Shown: positions 1 to 13,396 of the stretch, in pieces
Layout of the letters: each line of letters begins with the position of its first letter
Numbering within the stretch: position 1 is the first letter of the stretch
Assembly (NCBI RefSeq): GCF_900129495.1
Contig: NZ_FQVX01000003.1
Location: forward strand, 248,001-312,000
Direction: 5' to 3'
Origin: Geodermatophilus nigrescens
Lineage (GTDB): Bacteria; Actinomycetota; Actinomycetes; Mycobacteriales; Geodermatophilaceae
Length of the DNA stretch: 64,000 nucleotides
The notes under the pieces: generated by a model
The model's database searches: none
What the model was told of the DNA's origin: nothing
The model's input: the letters and a program-made list of their open reading frames with translations, nothing else
Made by a program: the position numbers and the translations under genes

Positions 1-122
1 CCTCCGCGGCCTCGGTCGAGGAGATCGCCGCCGTCGTCATCCAGACCCTCGCCCGGGGACGGCGCCGCGGTGGCGACCGCCGGTCCGCCGGGCGGGGCAG
101 AACCCCGGGAGGGACCGCGTGA
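1..122 (+). CDS. PEP synthase regulatory protein (DUF299/PSRP), C-terminal end only
   Basis: The reading frame beginning at base 3 is open to a TGA at 120-122 and encodes about 39 residues. It starts [20 protein letters not shown] and then runs into a basic tail. The segment [10 protein letters not shown] resembles the usual C-terminal helix of the bifunctional kinase/pyrophosphorylases that phosphorylate and reactivate PEP synthase or pyruvate phosphate dikinase. Its stop overlaps the ppsA start as GTGA, which is the expected regulator-target pairing. The rest of the gene lies left of the window, so the call rests on a short tail plus context. Confidence 0.55.
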   Translation, partial: SAASVEEIAAVVIQTLARGRRRGGDRRSAGRGRTPGGTA

Positions 123-2527
123 GCACCGAACGCCCCGCGAGCACGAACGCCGGCACCGAGAACGTCCGCTGGTTCGCCGACCTGGGGATGGGCGACCTCG
201 AGGAGGTCGGCGGCAAGAACGCCTCGCTCGGCGAGATGATCTCCCACCTCGCCGACGCCGGCGTGCGCGTGCCCGACGGCTTCGCCACCACTGCCACCGC
301 CTACCGGCACTTCCTGGGCGACACCGGCCTCGCGGAGCGCATCTCCGAGCGGCTGCGCGACCTGGACACCGACGACGTCCGCGAACTGGCCGCCGCGGGC
401 CGGGAGATCCGCGGCTGGGTCGTCGGCCAGCCCTTCCCCGAGCAGCTCGAGGCCGACATCCGCACCGCCTACGAGCAGCTCGTGGGCGACGACGACGCGC
501 TGTCGTTCGCCGTCCGCTCCAGCGCCACCGCCGAGGACCTGCCCGACGCCTCGTTCGCCGGCCAGCAGGAGACCTTCCTCAACGTCCGCGGCATCGACGC
601 GGTGCTGCAGGCCGTCCGCGAGGTCTACGCCTCCCTCTACAACGACCGGGCGATCGCCTACCGCGTGCACCACGGCTTCGAGCACGACACCGTCGCGCTG
701 TCGGCCGGCGTGCAGCGGATGGTGCGCTCCGACGTCGGGGCCTCCGGGGTGCTGTTCACCGTCGACACCGAGTCCGGCTTCCCCGACGCCGTCTTCGTCA
801 CCGCCGCCTACGGCCTGGGCGAGGGCGTCGTGCAGGGCGCGGTCAACCCCGACGAGTTCTACGTCTACAAGCCCGCCCTGCGCGCCGGGCGCCCCGCGAT
901 CCTCAAGCGGGGGGTGGGCGACAAGGCCACCAAGATGGTCTACACCGACTCCACCGAGGTCGGCCGCACCACCGAGTTCGTCGACGTCGACCCCGCCGAC
1001 CGCCGGGTGCTGTCCCTGACCGACGACGAGGTCACCGAGCTGGCCCGCTACGCGCTGGTCATCGAGGAGCACTACGGGCGCCCGATGGACGTCGAGTGGG
1101 GCAAGGACGGCGTCGACGGCGGCCTGTACGTGCTGCAGGCGCGCCCGGAGACCGTCCAGTCGCGCACGGGCAGCGGCACCGAGCGCTTCCGGCTGACCGG
1201 CTCGGGCACCGTGCTGGTCGAGGGCCGGGCGATCGGGCAGAAGATCGGCGCGGGCGCGGTCCGGGTGCTGCGCGACATCGAGGAGATGGGCGACTTCCGC
1301 CCCGGCGACGTCCTGGTCGCGGACATGACCGACCCCGACTGGGAGCCGATCATGAAGCGCGCGTCGGCGATCGTGACCAACCGCGGCGGGCGCACCTGCC
1401 ACGCGGCGATCATCGCCCGCGAGCTCGGCATCCCCGCCGTCGTCGGCACCGGGTCGGCCACCCGCTCGCTCGCCGACGGCCAGGAGGTCACCGTCTCCTG
1501 CGCCGAGGGGGACACCGGCCACGTCTACGAGGGCGCCGTCGACTACGAGGTGGAGGAGACCCGCCTCGACGCCATGCCCCCGGTCCCCACCAAGATCATG
1601 ATGAACGTCGGCACGCCGGAGCAGGCGTTCGCCTTCTCCCGGCTGCCCAACGCCGGCGTCGGGCTGGCCCGGCTGGAGTTCGTCATCAACCGGCAGATCG
1701 GCATCCACCCGAAGGCGCTGCTGGAGTTCGACGAGCTCCCCGGCCGGCTGCGCGAGGAGGTCGCCGAGCGGATCGCGGCCTACCCCTCGCCGCGGGACTT
1801 CTTCGTCCAGCGGGTCGCCGAGGGCGTGGCCATGATCGCCGCGGCCTTCGCCCCCGAGCCGGTGATCGTGCGGATGAGCGACTTCAAGTCCAACGAGTAC
1901 GCCAACCTGCTCGGCGGCGAGCGCTACGAGCCCGAGGAGGAGAACCCGATGATCGGGTACCGGGGCGCCTCCCGGTACCTGTCGGAGGACTTCGCCGAGT
2001 GCTTCGCGATGGAGTGCGAGGCCCTGCGCCACGTGCGCGACGAGATGGGCCTGACGAACGTGAAGGTGATGATCCCGTTCGTCCGCACGGTCGCCGAGAT
2101 CGAGGGCGTCGTGGAGCTGCTGGCCTCGCACGGCCTGCGCCGCGGGGAGAACGACCTGTCGGTCGTGATGATGTGCGAGCTGCCCTCCAACGCACTGCTC
2201 GCCGACGCCTTCCTCGACCACGTCGACGGGTTCTCCATCGGGTCCAACGACATGACCCAGCTCGTCCTCGGCCTCGACCGCGATTCCGCGCTGGTCGCCG
2301 ACCGCTTCGACGAGCGCGACCCGGCGGTGCTGCGGGTGCTGGAGATGGCCATCCAGGCGTGCCGGGCGCGCGGCAAGTACGTCGGCATCTGCGGCCAGGG
2401 CCCCAGCGACCACCCCGACCTCGCGCTGTGGCTGCTCGAGCAGGGCATCGAGTCGATGTCCCTCAACCCGGACACCGTCGTCGACACCTGGCTGCACCTG
2501 GCCAAGGCCGGCCCGGACGCCGGCTGA
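119..2527 (+). CDS. ppsA: Phosphoenolpyruvate synthase (pyruvate, water dikinase)
   Basis: This is an 802-residue cytosolic enzyme that converts pyruvate, ATP and water to PEP, AMP and phosphate for gluconeogenesis. The N-terminal ATP-grasp region opens with [10 protein letters not shown] (about residues 31-40). The swivelling phosphohistidine domain carries GGRTCHAAI with catalytic His428. The C-terminal PEP-binding barrel shows [13 protein letters not shown] and [10 protein letters not shown], and ends in the [11 protein letters not shown] segment. Length matches the family. The GTG start at 119 follows a GGGAGGG ribosome site and overlaps the upstream regulator stop by 4 nt, implying translational coupling. 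Confidence 0.96.
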   Translation: MSTERPASTNAGTENVRWFADLGMGDLEEVGGKNASLGEMISHLADAGVRVPDGFATTATAYRHFLGDTGLAERISERLRDLDTDDVRELAAAGREIRGWVVGQPFPEQLEADIRTAYEQLVGDDDALSFAVRSSATAEDLPDASFAGQQETFLNVRGIDAVLQAVREVYASLYNDRAIAYRVHHGFEHDTVALSAGVQRMVRSDVGASGVLFTVDTESGFPDAVFVTAAYGLGEGVVQGAVNPDEFYVYKPALRAGRPAILKRGVGDKATKMVYTDSTEVGRTTEFVDVDPADRRVLSLTDDEVTELARYALVIEEHYGRPMDVEWGKDGVDGGLYVLQARPETVQSRTGSGTERFRLTGSGTVLVEGRAIGQKIGAGAVRVLRDIEEMGDFRPGDVLVADMTDPDWEPIMKRASAIVTNRGGRTCHAAIIARELGIPAVVGTGSATRSLADGQEVTVSCAEGDTGHVYEGAVDYEVEETRLDAMPPVPTKIMMNVGTPEQAFAFSRLPNAGVGLARLEFVINRQIGIHPKALLEFDELPGRLREEVAERIAAYPSPRDFFVQRVAEGVAMIAAAFAPEPVIVRMSDFKSNEYANLLGGERYEPEEENPMIGYRGASRYLSEDFAECFAMECEALRHVRDEMGLTNVKVMIPFVRTVAEIEGVVELLASHGLRRGENDLSVVMMCELPSNALLADAFLDHVDGFSIGSNDMTQLVLGLDRDSALVADRFDERDPAVLRVLEMAIQACRARGKYVGICGQGPSDHPDLALWLLEQGIESMSLNPDTVVDTWLHLAKAGPDAG

Positions 2528-2553
2528 CCCGGGCCCCCGGGCCCGGCGGCCGC

Positions 2554-3386
2554 TCAGCGGTCGCCGAGCTCGGGGTGCAGCTCCCGCAGGCGGGTGGTCA
2601 GCGCGGTGAGCTCCTCGCCGCCGGCCATGAGCCGGGTGAGGTCGTCGGAGTCGACGTCGGCGCGGGTGAGGTCACCGGCCACCTGGCCGCGCGCCAGCAG
2701 CAGGAACCGGTCGCCCACGAGGTGGGCGTAGCGCGGGTTGTGCGTGACCAGGACGACGGCGAGGCCGCGCGCCCGGGCACCGAGCACCGCCTGCCCGACG
2801 AGGGTGTGCTGGGCGATCGTCATCGGCTCGGTCGGCTCGTCGAGGACCAGCGCGCGGGCGCCGTAGTGCACGGCCCGGGCGATGGCCAGGCTCTGCCGGG
2901 CGCCGGCCTGCAGCGTGCTGACCGGCTGGTCGGGGTCGACGCCGGTGACGCCGATCCCGGCGAGCGCGCGCACGGCGGTCTCGCGGGCGGCGTCGACGTC
3001 GAGCCGCCGCAGCGGCCACGCCCCGCGGGTGGGCTCGGCGCCCAGGCACAGGTTGCGCCACACCGACAGCAGCGGCGCGACGGCGAGGTCCTGCCAGACG
3101 GTCGCGATGCCCGCCGCCCGCGCTGAGCGAGGGCTGCGCAGCCGCACCGGCCGGCCGTCGAGGAGCAGCTCGCCCTCGTCGGGCCGCTGCAGCCCCGACA
3201 GCAGCGCCACGAGCGTCGACTTCCCCGAGCCGTTCTCGCCCAGCAGGCAGGTGATCCGCCCGCCCTCGAGCGCCATGCCCACCCGGTCGAGGGCGGGCAC
3301 GCCGCCGTGGCGCACGGTCACCCCGCGCAGCTCCAGGACCGGCGGGGCGCCGTCGGACCGGCCGGCGGTGCTGCCGGCGGCGGTGC

Positions 3387-3390
<4 letters not shown>
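2554..3390 (-). CDS. Sugar-type ABC transporter ATP-binding protein
   Basis: This 278-residue single-domain ATPase resembles the FrcA/RbsA group that powers monosaccharide uptake. Walker A reads GENGSGKS (about residues 43-50) and Walker B ALVLDEP. The signature region reads STLQAGARQSLAIARA, where most relatives have LSGGQ, so the ABC signature is unusually degenerate. The D-loop region (DEPTEPMTIAQ) also departs from the common form. The GTG start at 3390 overlaps the permease stop (GTGA), so the two are co-translated. No periplasmic sugar-binding gene is adjacent, which leaves the substrate unknown. A role with a remote binding protein is inferred. Confidence 0.85.
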
Positions 3391-6538
<3,148 letters not shown>

Positions 6539-6545
6539 TCACGTC

Positions 6546-6563
6546 GTCGGCCTACCGGCCGAC
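6546..6563 (+). terminator. Putative intrinsic terminator after purA
   Basis: A 7-bp perfect GC stem (GTCGGCC/GGCCGAC) with a TACC loop begins 8 nt after the purA stop. There is no U-tract, as is usual in high-GC actinomycetes. Confidence 0.45.
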
Positions 6564-6674
6564 ACCGCGGCCAGGTGCCGTCCCCTGTGGCGTGGAGCCC
6601 TTCCCGCCGCTCGGTCGCGGAGGCCTCCGGCCCCCACTCCTCACGGCGCCTCGCAGGGCGACTCACGTGAGGCG

Positions 6675-6694
6675 TGCGGTCCGGTAGGACCGCA
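6675..6694 (-). terminator. Putative terminator of the GDPD gene
   Basis: An 8-bp stem (TGCGGTCC/GGACCGCA) with a GGTA loop lies 5 nt past the stop of the minus-strand phosphodiesterase gene, between the two convergent genes. Confidence 0.45.
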
Positions 6695-6699
6695 GAGTG

Positions 6700-7743
6700 T
6701 CACGCGGCCGCCTGGCGGACCGGCTGGGCCGTCGCCATCTCGGCGCGGGCGGCGACGACGACGTCGGGGTTGTCCGTGATGATCCCGTCGACGCCGAGCG
6801 CGAGCAGCAGCCGGGCGGCGCCGCGGGCGTCACCGGCGGCGGCCGGGTCGTCACTGCTGCGCAGGTGGCGCGGCAGGTAGGTGTTCTCCGCGGCCAGCGT
6901 CCACGGCACGACCAGCAGCCCGGCGGCGTGCGCGCGGGCGACGAGGTCGGAGACGCCGGTCATGGTGTCGTCGGCGTCGCGCAGCAGGATCCGGTCGACG
7001 CAGGGCGCGATGCCCTGGGCGTAGGTGGACACCGCGCGCAGTCCGGCGTTGGTGAGCAGGTGGTCGTCGGAGGAGGCGATGTCGACGAGCTGGAACATCT
7101 GCGGGCCGTCGTCGCCGAGGTCGGCGCGCAGCCGGCGCAGCGCCGCGGCGTCGAAGGACTGCAGCACCACCGGCCCGTCGGGGGAGGTGGCGTCCAGGCG
7201 GCGCAGCTCCGCGGCGACCAGCTCGGTCATCGGCTGGCCGCGCTCGGCCGACCAGCTGGGCTTCTTCAGCTCGGCCAGCACGCGGACCTGCCGCTGCGGG
7301 GTGGACCGGCGGCGGGCCAGGTCGACGACCTCCTCGAGGGTGAGGATGCCGAACTGCCCGTCGTAGGCGGTGTTGAGCGGGCGCAGCCCCGGCTTGCGCT
7401 CGACGGCGCGCAGGGTGCGCAGCTCCTCGAGCGTGAAGTCCTCGGCGAACCAGCCGGTGCGCTTCTTGCGACCCACGCGGCGGGTGGTGCGCCGGTCGGC
7501 GAACTCGGGCCGGGAGGCGACGTCGGTGGTGCGGGAGAGCTCGTTCTCGTGCCGTGCGACGAGCGCGCCGTCCCGGGTGACGACGATGTCGGGCTCGATG
7601 AGGTCCGCGCCCATGTCGATGGCCAGCTCGTAGCTGGCGATGGTGTGCTCCGGGCGGTACGCACAGGCACCGCGGTGACCGACGACGAAGGGGCCCGAGG
7701 TGCGGACCCGTGCGTGAGTCGCGAGCGACTCGGTCGCGTGCAT
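6700..7743 (-). CDS. Glycerophosphodiester phosphodiesterase
   Basis: This 347-residue TIM-barrel enzyme hydrolyses deacylated phospholipid headgroups to glycerol-3-phosphate and alcohol. The metal and catalytic motifs are VGHRGACAYRPEHT near the N-terminus and EPDIVVTRDGALVARHE about 25 residues later, both intact. The C-terminal barrel edge includes VDGIITDNPD. No signal peptide is seen, so it is probably cytosolic. The ATG at 7743 was preferred over an upstream in-frame start at 7857, because the longer form would run into the divergent rsgA gene and add non-conserved residues. Confidence 0.88.
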   Translation of the reverse strand: MHATESLATHARVRTSGPFVVGHRGACAYRPEHTIASYELAIDMGADLIEPDIVVTRDGALVARHENELSRTTDVASRPEFADRRTTRRVGRKKRTGWFAEDFTLEELRTLRAVERKPGLRPLNTAYDGQFGILTLEEVVDLARRRSTPQRQVRVLAELKKPSWSAERGQPMTELVAAELRRLDATSPDGPVVLQSFDAAALRRLRADLGDDGPQMFQLVDIASSDDHLLTNAGLRAVSTYAQGIAPCVDRILLRDADDTMTGVSDLVARAHAAGLLVVPWTLAAENTYLPRHLRSSDDPAAAGDARGAARLLLALGVDGIITDNPDVVVAARAEMATAQPVRQAAA

Positions 7744-7851
7744 GCCATCTAGAACACCCGACCGAGGTGTCGGGATGGCGAACGCCGGCTGGCGCGTCGC
7801 TGAGAAATGGGAGGACGGCACGCTGACCTGCGGTCCACCATCCGGCGGGTG

Positions 7852-8880
7852 ATGCATCTCTCAGACATCGGCTGGTCGCCCGAGCGCCTCGAGCAGCTCC
7901 CGGAGGGGACGTCACCCGGACGGGTGGCGCGGGTCGACCGCGGCCGGCTCACGGTCCTCACCGCCGACGGCGAGCGACGGGTGCACCCGGCCGCCGCGCT
8001 GTACGACCCCGACGGCGTCGACAGCCCGGCAGTCGGCGACTGGGTGGCGCTGCGCGGCGAGCTCGCCGTGGCCCTGCTCCCGCGGCGCTCGGCGTTCACC
8101 CGCACCGTCGCCGGCCGGACGTCGGCGGCCCAGGTGGTGGCGGCCAACCTCGACCTGGTCCTCGTCGTCGACGCCCTCGCCGGGCCCACCCGCGCCCGCC
8201 GCGTCGAGCGCTACCTCGCCGTCGCGTGGGGCAGCGGCGCGACCCCGGTCGTCGTGCTCACCAAGGCCGACCTGTGCGACGACGTCGCGGCGGCGGTCGC
8301 GGCCGTCGCCGAGGACGCCGTGGGCGCCGACGTGCTGGCCGTCAGCGCGCACACCGGCGAGGGGCTCGACGCCGTCCGGGCGCTGCTCGGCCCCGGCGTG
8401 ACCGGCGCCATGGTGGGGCCCTCGGGCGTGGGGAAGTCCTCGCTGGCCAACGCGCTGGCCGGGCACGAGGTGGCACCCACCCGGGAGGTCCGCGAGGCCG
8501 ACGGGCGCGGCCGGCACACCACGACCTCCCGCGAGCTGCACCTGCTGCCCGGCGGCGGCCTGCTCGTGGACACCCCCGGCATGCGCGAGCTCGGCCTCTA
8601 CGACGACGAGGGCGTCGACACCGCGTACGCCGACGTCGCGGGGTTCGCCGCGCACTGCCGGTTCCGCGACTGCGCGCACCGCACCGAGCCCGGCTGCGCC
8701 GTCGCCGCCGCCATCGACGACGGCCGGCTCGACCCGGCCCGGCTGCTCGGCTGGCGCAAGCTGCAGGCCGAGGCGCACCGGCAGGCGCTGCGGGCCGACG
8801 CGCGCGCCCGGGCGGCCGAGCACCAGCGCGTGAAGGCGCTGCACCGGGCGATGCGGGCGCAGCCGAACCGGGTGCGGTGA
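7852..8880 (+). CDS. rsgA: Ribosome small-subunit-dependent GTPase A
   Basis: This 342-residue circularly permuted GTPase assists late 30S maturation. The permuted order is visible: the G4-type TKAD (about residue 138) comes before the P-loop GPSGVGKSS (about 190) and DTPGMREL. An OB-fold precedes them, and a C-terminal zinc knuckle with [14 protein letters not shown] follows. The start is uncertain: ATG 7852 gives the canonical length, while an in-frame ATG at 7807 would add 15 residues. It is divergent from the GDPD gene and followed after 22 bp by purD. Confidence 0.93.
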   Translation: MHLSDIGWSPERLEQLPEGTSPGRVARVDRGRLTVLTADGERRVHPAAALYDPDGVDSPAVGDWVALRGELAVALLPRRSAFTRTVAGRTSAAQVVAANLDLVLVVDALAGPTRARRVERYLAVAWGSGATPVVVLTKADLCDDVAAAVAAVAEDAVGADVLAVSAHTGEGLDAVRALLGPGVTGAMVGPSGVGKSSLANALAGHEVAPTREVREADGRGRHTTTSRELHLLPGGGLLVDTPGMRELGLYDDEGVDTAYADVAGFAAHCRFRDCAHRTEPGCAVAAAIDDGRLDPARLLGWRKLQAEAHRQALRADARARAAEHQRVKALHRAMRAQPNRVR

Positions 8881-8888
8881 GGCGTCGG

Positions 8889-8894
8889 TAGGGT
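8889..8894 (+). promoter_or_regulatory. Leaderless -10 box of purD (TAGGGT)
   Basis: TAGGGT sits 8 nt before the purD GTG with no Shine-Dalgarno between them, fitting transcription that begins at the start codon. Confidence 0.5.
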
Positions 8895-8902
8895 CGCCGT
8901 CC

Positions 8903-10159
8903 GTGCGCGTGCTCGTGATCGGCTCCGGAGCCCGGGAGCACGCCCTGTGCGTCGCTCTGTCGTCCGACCCCGCGGTGACCGCGCTGGCCTGCGCGCCGGG
9001 CAACGCCGGCACGCGGGCGATCGCGGAGGCCGCGCCGGTCGACGTCGCCGACCCGGTGGCGGTCGCGGCGCTGGCCACCGGCTGGGGCGCCGACCTGGTC
9101 GTCGTCGGCCCGGAGGTGCCGCTGGTCGCCGGCGCCGCCGACGCGGTGCGCGACGCCGGCATCGCCTGCTTCGGCCCGTCCGAGCAGGCCGCGCAGATCG
9201 AGGGCAGCAAGTCCTTCGCCAAGCACGTGATGGCCGCCGCCGGCGTGCCCACCGCCCGCTCGTGGCCGGTCGGCGGGGCGGCGGAGCTGGAGACGGTCCT
9301 GGACGAGGCCGGCGCGCCGTACGTGGTGAAGGACGACGGGCTCGCCGCCGGCAAGGGCGTCGTCGTCACGACCGACCGGGCCGCCGCCGTAGCGCACGGG
9401 CACCGGGTGCTCGACGCCGGGGGAGCGGTGCTGGTCGAGGAGTACCTCGACGGCCCGGAGGTGTCGCTGTTCGCCGTCACCGACGGCACGACGGTGCTGC
9501 CGCTCGTGCCCGCCCAGGACCACAAGCGCCGCGACGACGGCGACGCCGGCCCCAACACCGGCGGGATGGGCGCCTACGCGCCGCTGCCGTGGGCGCCGGC
9601 CGAGCTGGTGGAGGAGGTGCTCGCCACCGTCCTGCAGCCGACCGTCGACGAGATGCGCCGCCGCGGCGAGCCGTTCAGCGGGCTGCTCTACGCCGGCCTG
9701 GCGCTCACCTCGCGCGGCGTGCGGGTGGTCGAGTTCAACGCCCGCTTCGGCGACCCCGAGACCCAGGTGGTGCTGCCGCTGCTGGAGACGCCGCTGGCCG
9801 GGCTGCTGCACGCCGCCGCCACCGGCACCCTCGCCGAGCACCCGCCGCTGCGCTGGCGCGACGGGGCGGCCGTCACCGTGGTCGTCGCGGCGGCCGGCTA
9901 CCCCGAGGCGCCGCGCACCGGTGACCCGGTCACCGGCGCCGACGGTGAGGGCGTGCTGCACGCCGGCACCACCGTGGACGCCGAGGGGACGGTGCGCTCG
10001 GCCGGCGGTCGGGTGCTCGCGGTGACCGCGACCGGCGCCGACCTCGCCGCCGCGCGCCAGGCGGCCTACGAGCGGGTGGCCGCGGTCCGGCTGGCCGGCG
10101 CGCACTGGCGCAGCGACATCGCCCTTGCCGCCGTCGAGGGGCGCATCACCGTTGACTGA
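8903..10159 (+). CDS. purD: Phosphoribosylamine-glycine ligase (GAR synthetase)
   Basis: This 418-residue ATP-grasp enzyme makes glycinamide ribonucleotide, the second step of purine synthesis. The N-terminal domain has [13 protein letters not shown]. The ATP-grasp core has [13 protein letters not shown] and the classic [12 protein letters not shown], and the metal-binding segment reads [12 protein letters not shown]. Full length. The GTG at 8903 is set by the conserved [11 protein letters not shown] start. Its end overlaps the next gene by 8 nt, so that small gene is probably co-translated with it. Confidence 0.97.
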   Translation: MRVLVIGSGAREHALCVALSSDPAVTALACAPGNAGTRAIAEAAPVDVADPVAVAALATGWGADLVVVGPEVPLVAGAADAVRDAGIACFGPSEQAAQIEGSKSFAKHVMAAAGVPTARSWPVGGAAELETVLDEAGAPYVVKDDGLAAGKGVVVTTDRAAAVAHGHRVLDAGGAVLVEEYLDGPEVSLFAVTDGTTVLPLVPAQDHKRRDDGDAGPNTGGMGAYAPLPWAPAELVEEVLATVLQPTVDEMRRRGEPFSGLLYAGLALTSRGVRVVEFNARFGDPETQVVLPLLETPLAGLLHAAATGTLAEHPPLRWRDGAAVTVVVAAAGYPEAPRTGDPVTGADGEGVLHAGTTVDAEGTVRSAGGRVLAVTATGADLAAARQAAYERVAAVRLAGAHWRSDIALAAVEGRITVD

Positions 10160-10559
10160 TCCCGCCGACCTCGTCTGGGACCGCGCGTGCGACCCGGACA
10201 CACCGGCTCCCCTCCCCGGTGACGCCGCCCTGGCCGCGGTGCTGCTGTGCCACGGGATGGCGATGAACGGCGGCCTGCTGCACGCGGTCGAGGGCCTCGA
10301 GCCGGGGCAACGGGCCGCCGCCGTCGCCGGCTTCCGGCTGCTCGGGCTGGAGGTGGCCGCCGACGCGGTGGAGGACGTCGCCCGGCAGGCCGCCGTGCTG
10401 CGGGAGGACGACCTCGACGCGGCCGAGCGGCTCGAGGTCGAGGCCGGCCGGCGCTACGACGCCGCGCTGCCCGAGTGGGACGCGACGATCGAGCAGGCGT
10501 TCCGTGCCCACCTCGCCGCGCACCCGGAGGCCTACGCGCCGGTCGGGGACGCGCCCTAG
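10152..10559 (+). CDS. Hypothetical protein, weakly DMP19/DUF4375-like
   Basis: This 135-residue acidic, alpha-helical cytosolic protein overlaps the end of purD by 8 nt. The TTG at 10152 is the likely start; another in-frame TTG lies 27 nt upstream. The segment [18 protein letters not shown] followed by a helix containing [16 protein letters not shown] recalls the NGG-containing core of DMP19-like proteins, but this is a weak resemblance. The function is unknown. The coupling to purD suggests co-expression rather than a purine-pathway role. Confidence 0.6.
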   Translation: MTDPADLVWDRACDPDTPAPLPGDAALAAVLLCHGMAMNGGLLHAVEGLEPGQRAAAVAGFRLLGLEVAADAVEDVARQAAVLREDDLDAAERLEVEAGRRYDAALPEWDATIEQAFRAHLAAHPEAYAPVGDAP

Positions 10560-11986
10560 CCGCGGACGCCGACCGCCGGCTTCGCCCGCTCGGGCCGGGG
10601 CTCGGGCGGGCGCGGGCCGTCGTGCCTCCGGGCGAGGTAGGTGCCCGCCACGTTCGCGCAGGCCACCACGGGTACCGCGATCAGCGCGCCGAAGATCCCG
10701 GCGACGAGCAGGCCGGCCGCGATCGCCAGGACCACCGCCAGCGGGTGCACGTGGACCGCCTTGCCGAGCAGCAGCGGCTGCAACACGTGCCCCTCGAGCT
10801 GCATGACCAGCACGACGATCGCCAGCGCGATCAGCGCCTTGATCGGGCCGACGGCGACCAGTGCCACCAGCACCGCGATCGACCCGGCGAGGAACGACCC
10901 GATGATCGGGATGAAGGCGCCGAGGAACACCAGCGCGGCCAGCGGGATCACCAGCGGCACGCCGAGGATCGCCAGCCCGATGCCGATGCCGACGGCGTCG
11001 ACCAGGGCGACCGCGACGGTCGCGCGCACGTAGGCGATCAGCGTGCGCCAGGACCGGCGGGCGGCCTCGTCGAGGTAGGCGCGCGAGTCACGGGGGAACA
11101 GCCCGACCAGCCACAGCCAGATGGACCGGCCGTCCTTGAGGAAGAAGAACAGCGTGAACAGCGCCAGGACGATGCCGGTGAACACCTCGCCGACCGTCGC
11201 CGCGGTGGTCAGCGCGCCGGTGGCCAGCGTCTCCTGGTTGGACACGATCGCGTCCTGCGCGGTGGTGACGGCGTCGTCGATCTGCCGCTGGGTGACCGGG
11301 AAGGTCTCCACGACGAAGTCGCGGATCTGGTCGAGGCCCTGGCTCACCTGGTCGGCGAGGTCGGAGAAGCCGGCGCTGAACCGCTCGACGACCAGCGTGA
11401 TGATCCCGGCGACCACGGCCAGCCCGACCAGCAGCATCGCCAGGGCGGCCAGCGAGCGCGGCCACCCGCGCTTGACGAGCCCGGCGGCGCCCGGCTGCAG
11501 CAGCGCCGCGAGCAGCAGCGCCACCATCACCGGCACGATGACCACCGCCACGTACGCCGCGGCGTAGAGCAGCACGTAGGCGCCGGCCAGGACGGCGATC
11601 AGCCGCCACGACCAGGCGGCCGCCGTGCGGAGTCCGCTGGGCACCGCGGCGTCGCCGTGCGGCGTCTCCCGGCCCGGCCCGAGCAGCCGCCGGCCGCGCT
11701 CGGCGGCGCGGTGCGGCCGGCCGCCGTCGGGCGGGCCGCTGATGCCGCCGGGGGCGAGGGGTCCGTCGAGGTCGGGTGCGCCGGTCTCCGGGCTGCCCAG
11801 CGGGGGCTCGCCGTCGGCCGCCGGGGAGGAGGTGGAGGACTCCGTCTCGGCGTCGTACGGGTCGTCGTCGCGCACGAGGATGGCCCGGTCGTCGTCGCGC
11901 TCCGGCCAGCCGTGCGGGTCGCGCTCCCCGGCGGCTCGGATGCGCTCCCGTGCCCGGGCGACCAGCTGGTTGGCCTGTCGCAGCAT
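10556..11986 (-). CDS. AI-2E family transporter (PerM-like membrane protein)
   Basis: This 476-residue protein begins with a hydrophilic, acidic N-terminal region of about 110 residues containing several DDD and proline stretches. An eight-helix AI-2E_transport domain follows. Its typical features are visible: paired N-terminal helices, a long soluble loop with QVSQGLDQIRDFV, FFFLKDGRSIW, and the C-terminal LQPLLLGKAVHVHPL. Family members export small molecules or ions; the substrate here is unknown. ATG 11986 has a strong GGGAGGA ribosome site. Convergent with the preceding gene (4-nt overlap of stops) and divergent from purB. Confidence 0.88.
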   Translation of the reverse strand: MLRQANQLVARARERIRAAGERDPHGWPERDDDRAILVRDDDPYDAETESSTSSPAADGEPPLGSPETGAPDLDGPLAPGGISGPPDGGRPHRAAERGRRLLGPGRETPHGDAAVPSGLRTAAAWSWRLIAVLAGAYVLLYAAAYVAVVIVPVMVALLLAALLQPGAAGLVKRGWPRSLAALAMLLVGLAVVAGIITLVVERFSAGFSDLADQVSQGLDQIRDFVVETFPVTQRQIDDAVTTAQDAIVSNQETLATGALTTAATVGEVFTGIVLALFTLFFFLKDGRSIWLWLVGLFPRDSRAYLDEAARRSWRTLIAYVRATVAVALVDAVGIGIGLAILGVPLVIPLAALVFLGAFIPIIGSFLAGSIAVLVALVAVGPIKALIALAIVVLVMQLEGHVLQPLLLGKAVHVHPLAVVLAIAAGLLVAGIFGALIAVPVVACANVAGTYLARRHDGPRPPEPRPERAKPAVGVRG

Positions 11987-12050
11987 CGCCGGTCCTCCCG
12001 GGTCCGTGGGGGCGTGTTCGATCACGCTAGCCCTGCGGGAGGATGGCCCC

Positions 12051-12092
12051 GTGACTCGACGAGCTGACCGGGTGCGGGCGGTACCCGCGTGA
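12051..12092 (+). CDS. Short upstream ORF overlapping the purB start
   Basis: GTG at 12051 follows a good GGGAGGA ribosome site with 7-nt spacing. It opens a 13-codon frame reading [13 protein letters not shown]. The frame's TGA at 12090-12092 overlaps the purB GTG as GTGA. This could be a leader peptide whose translation feeds purB, which has no clear ribosome site of its own. It might also be incidental. There is no homology evidence; the case is purely positional. Confidence 0.35.
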   Translation: MTRRADRVRAVPA

Positions 12093-13396
12093 TCGACCGC
12101 TACACGCTCCCCGACATGGGCCGGGTCTGGAGCGACGAGCACAAGTACGAGCTCTGGTGCCGGGTGGAGACCCTCGTCCTCGAGGCGCACGCCGCCGCGG
12201 GGCGGGTGCCGGCCGACGTCGTGGAGCCGGTGCGCAACGCCCCGCCGCCGACCGCCGCCCGCGTCGCGGAGATCGAGGAGACGACGCAGCACGACGTCAT
12301 CGCCTTCCTCACCGCGTGGGCCGACAACACCGAGCCGCGCTCGGCCGCCGCGTACGTGCACCACGGCATGACGTCGTCGGACCTGCTCGACACCGCGCTC
12401 GCCGTGCAGCTCACCGAGGCCACCGACGTGCTGCTCGCCAAGGCCGACCGGCTCGTGGCCGCGCTGCGTGACCACGGCCTGGCGCACCGGGAGACGCTCA
12501 AGGTCGGGCGCACGCACGGCGTGCACGCCGAGCCGGTCGTGTGGGGGCACCGGGTCGCCGACCTCGCCTTCGCCGCGGCCCGCTCCCGCGACCGGCTGCG
12601 CGCGGCCCGCGAGCGCGTCGGCGTCGTCGCCATCTCCGGCGCCGTCGGCACGTACTCCCTCATCGACCCGTCGGTGGAGGTCGCCGTCGCGCAGGCGCTG
12701 GACCTGCGGCCGGCCGACGCCTCCACGCAGGTCGTCCTCCGCGACTCGATCAGCGAGTGGGTGTCGGCGCTGGCGGTCATCGCGACCGTCTGCGAGGCGG
12801 TCGCGCTCGAGGTCCGGCACGGCCAGCGCACCGAGGTGCGCGAGCTCTCGGAGGCCTTCGGCTCCGGCCAGAAGGGCTCGAGCGCGATGCCGCACAAGAA
12901 GAACCCGATCCGCTCGGAGCGCATCGCCGGGCTGGCGCGGGTGGTGCGCGCCGCCGTCGTCCCGGTGATGGAGGGCATCCCGCTGTGGCACGAGCGGGAC
13001 ATCTCGCACTCCTCCACCGAGCGCGTGTTCCTCCCCGACGCGGCGATCACCACCGACTACCTGCTGGACCTCACCGCCCGCCTGGTGGAGGACCTGGTCG
13101 TCGACGTCGACCGGATGCGCGCCAACCTCGACCTCACCGGCGGGCTCATCTACACCTCCGCGGTGCTGCTCGAGCTCGTGGAGACCGGGCTGTCCCGCGA
13201 GGACGCCTACGCGCTGGTGCAGGGCGCGGCGATGGAGACGTGGAACTCCGGGACGCCGTTCCGGTCCACCCTCCGGTCCCGCGCGGAGGCCTCGGGCGTG
13301 ACCCTCGACGAGGCGCGGCTGGACGAGATCTGCCGCCCCGAGGGCTACGTGCGCAACCTCGGCCCGCTGTTCGACCGGCTGGCCGCGCTGTCGTGA
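12089..13396 (+). CDS. purB: Adenylosuccinate lyase
   Basis: This 435-residue enzyme of the fumarase/aspartase superfamily cleaves SAICAR to AICAR and adenylosuccinate to AMP, releasing fumarate. Signature motifs are [25 protein letters not shown] (catalytic His) and the superfamily loop [11 protein letters not shown]. The GTG start at 12089 is fixed by the conserved [14 protein letters not shown] beginning. A 13-codon ORF ends in a GTGA overlap with this start. At its other end purB overlaps purC by the same 4-nt arrangement, so purB-purC form an operon that supplies and uses SAICAR. Confidence 0.97.
   Translation: MIDRYTLPDMGRVWSDEHKYELWCRVETLVLEAHAAAGRVPADVVEPVRNAPPPTAARVAEIEETTQHDVIAFLTAWADNTEPRSAAAYVHHGMTSSDLLDTALAVQLTEATDVLLAKADRLVAALRDHGLAHRETLKVGRTHGVHAEPVVWGHRVADLAFAAARSRDRLRAARERVGVVAISGAVGTYSLIDPSVEVAVAQALDLRPADASTQVVLRDSISEWVSALAVIATVCEAVALEVRHGQRTEVRELSEAFGSGQKGSSAMPHKKNPIRSERIAGLARVVRAAVVPVMEGIPLWHERDISHSSTERVFLPDAAITTDYLLDLTARLVEDLVVDVDRMRANLDLTGGLIYTSAVLLELVETGLSREDAYALVQGAAMETWNSGTPFRSTLRSRAEASGVTLDEARLDEICRPEGYVRNLGPLFDRLAALS

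Noticed and set aside
70..3126. 1018-residue open frame across ppsA and beyond
   Set aside because: It is the shifted frame of ppsA, dominated by Arg/Pro/Gly from GC-rich codons, with no domain character. The true frame has full PEP synthase motifs.
10556..13009. 817-residue minus-strand frame
   Set aside because: Only its C-terminal part, from ATG 11986, is the AI-2E-type transporter. The rest is antisense to purB.
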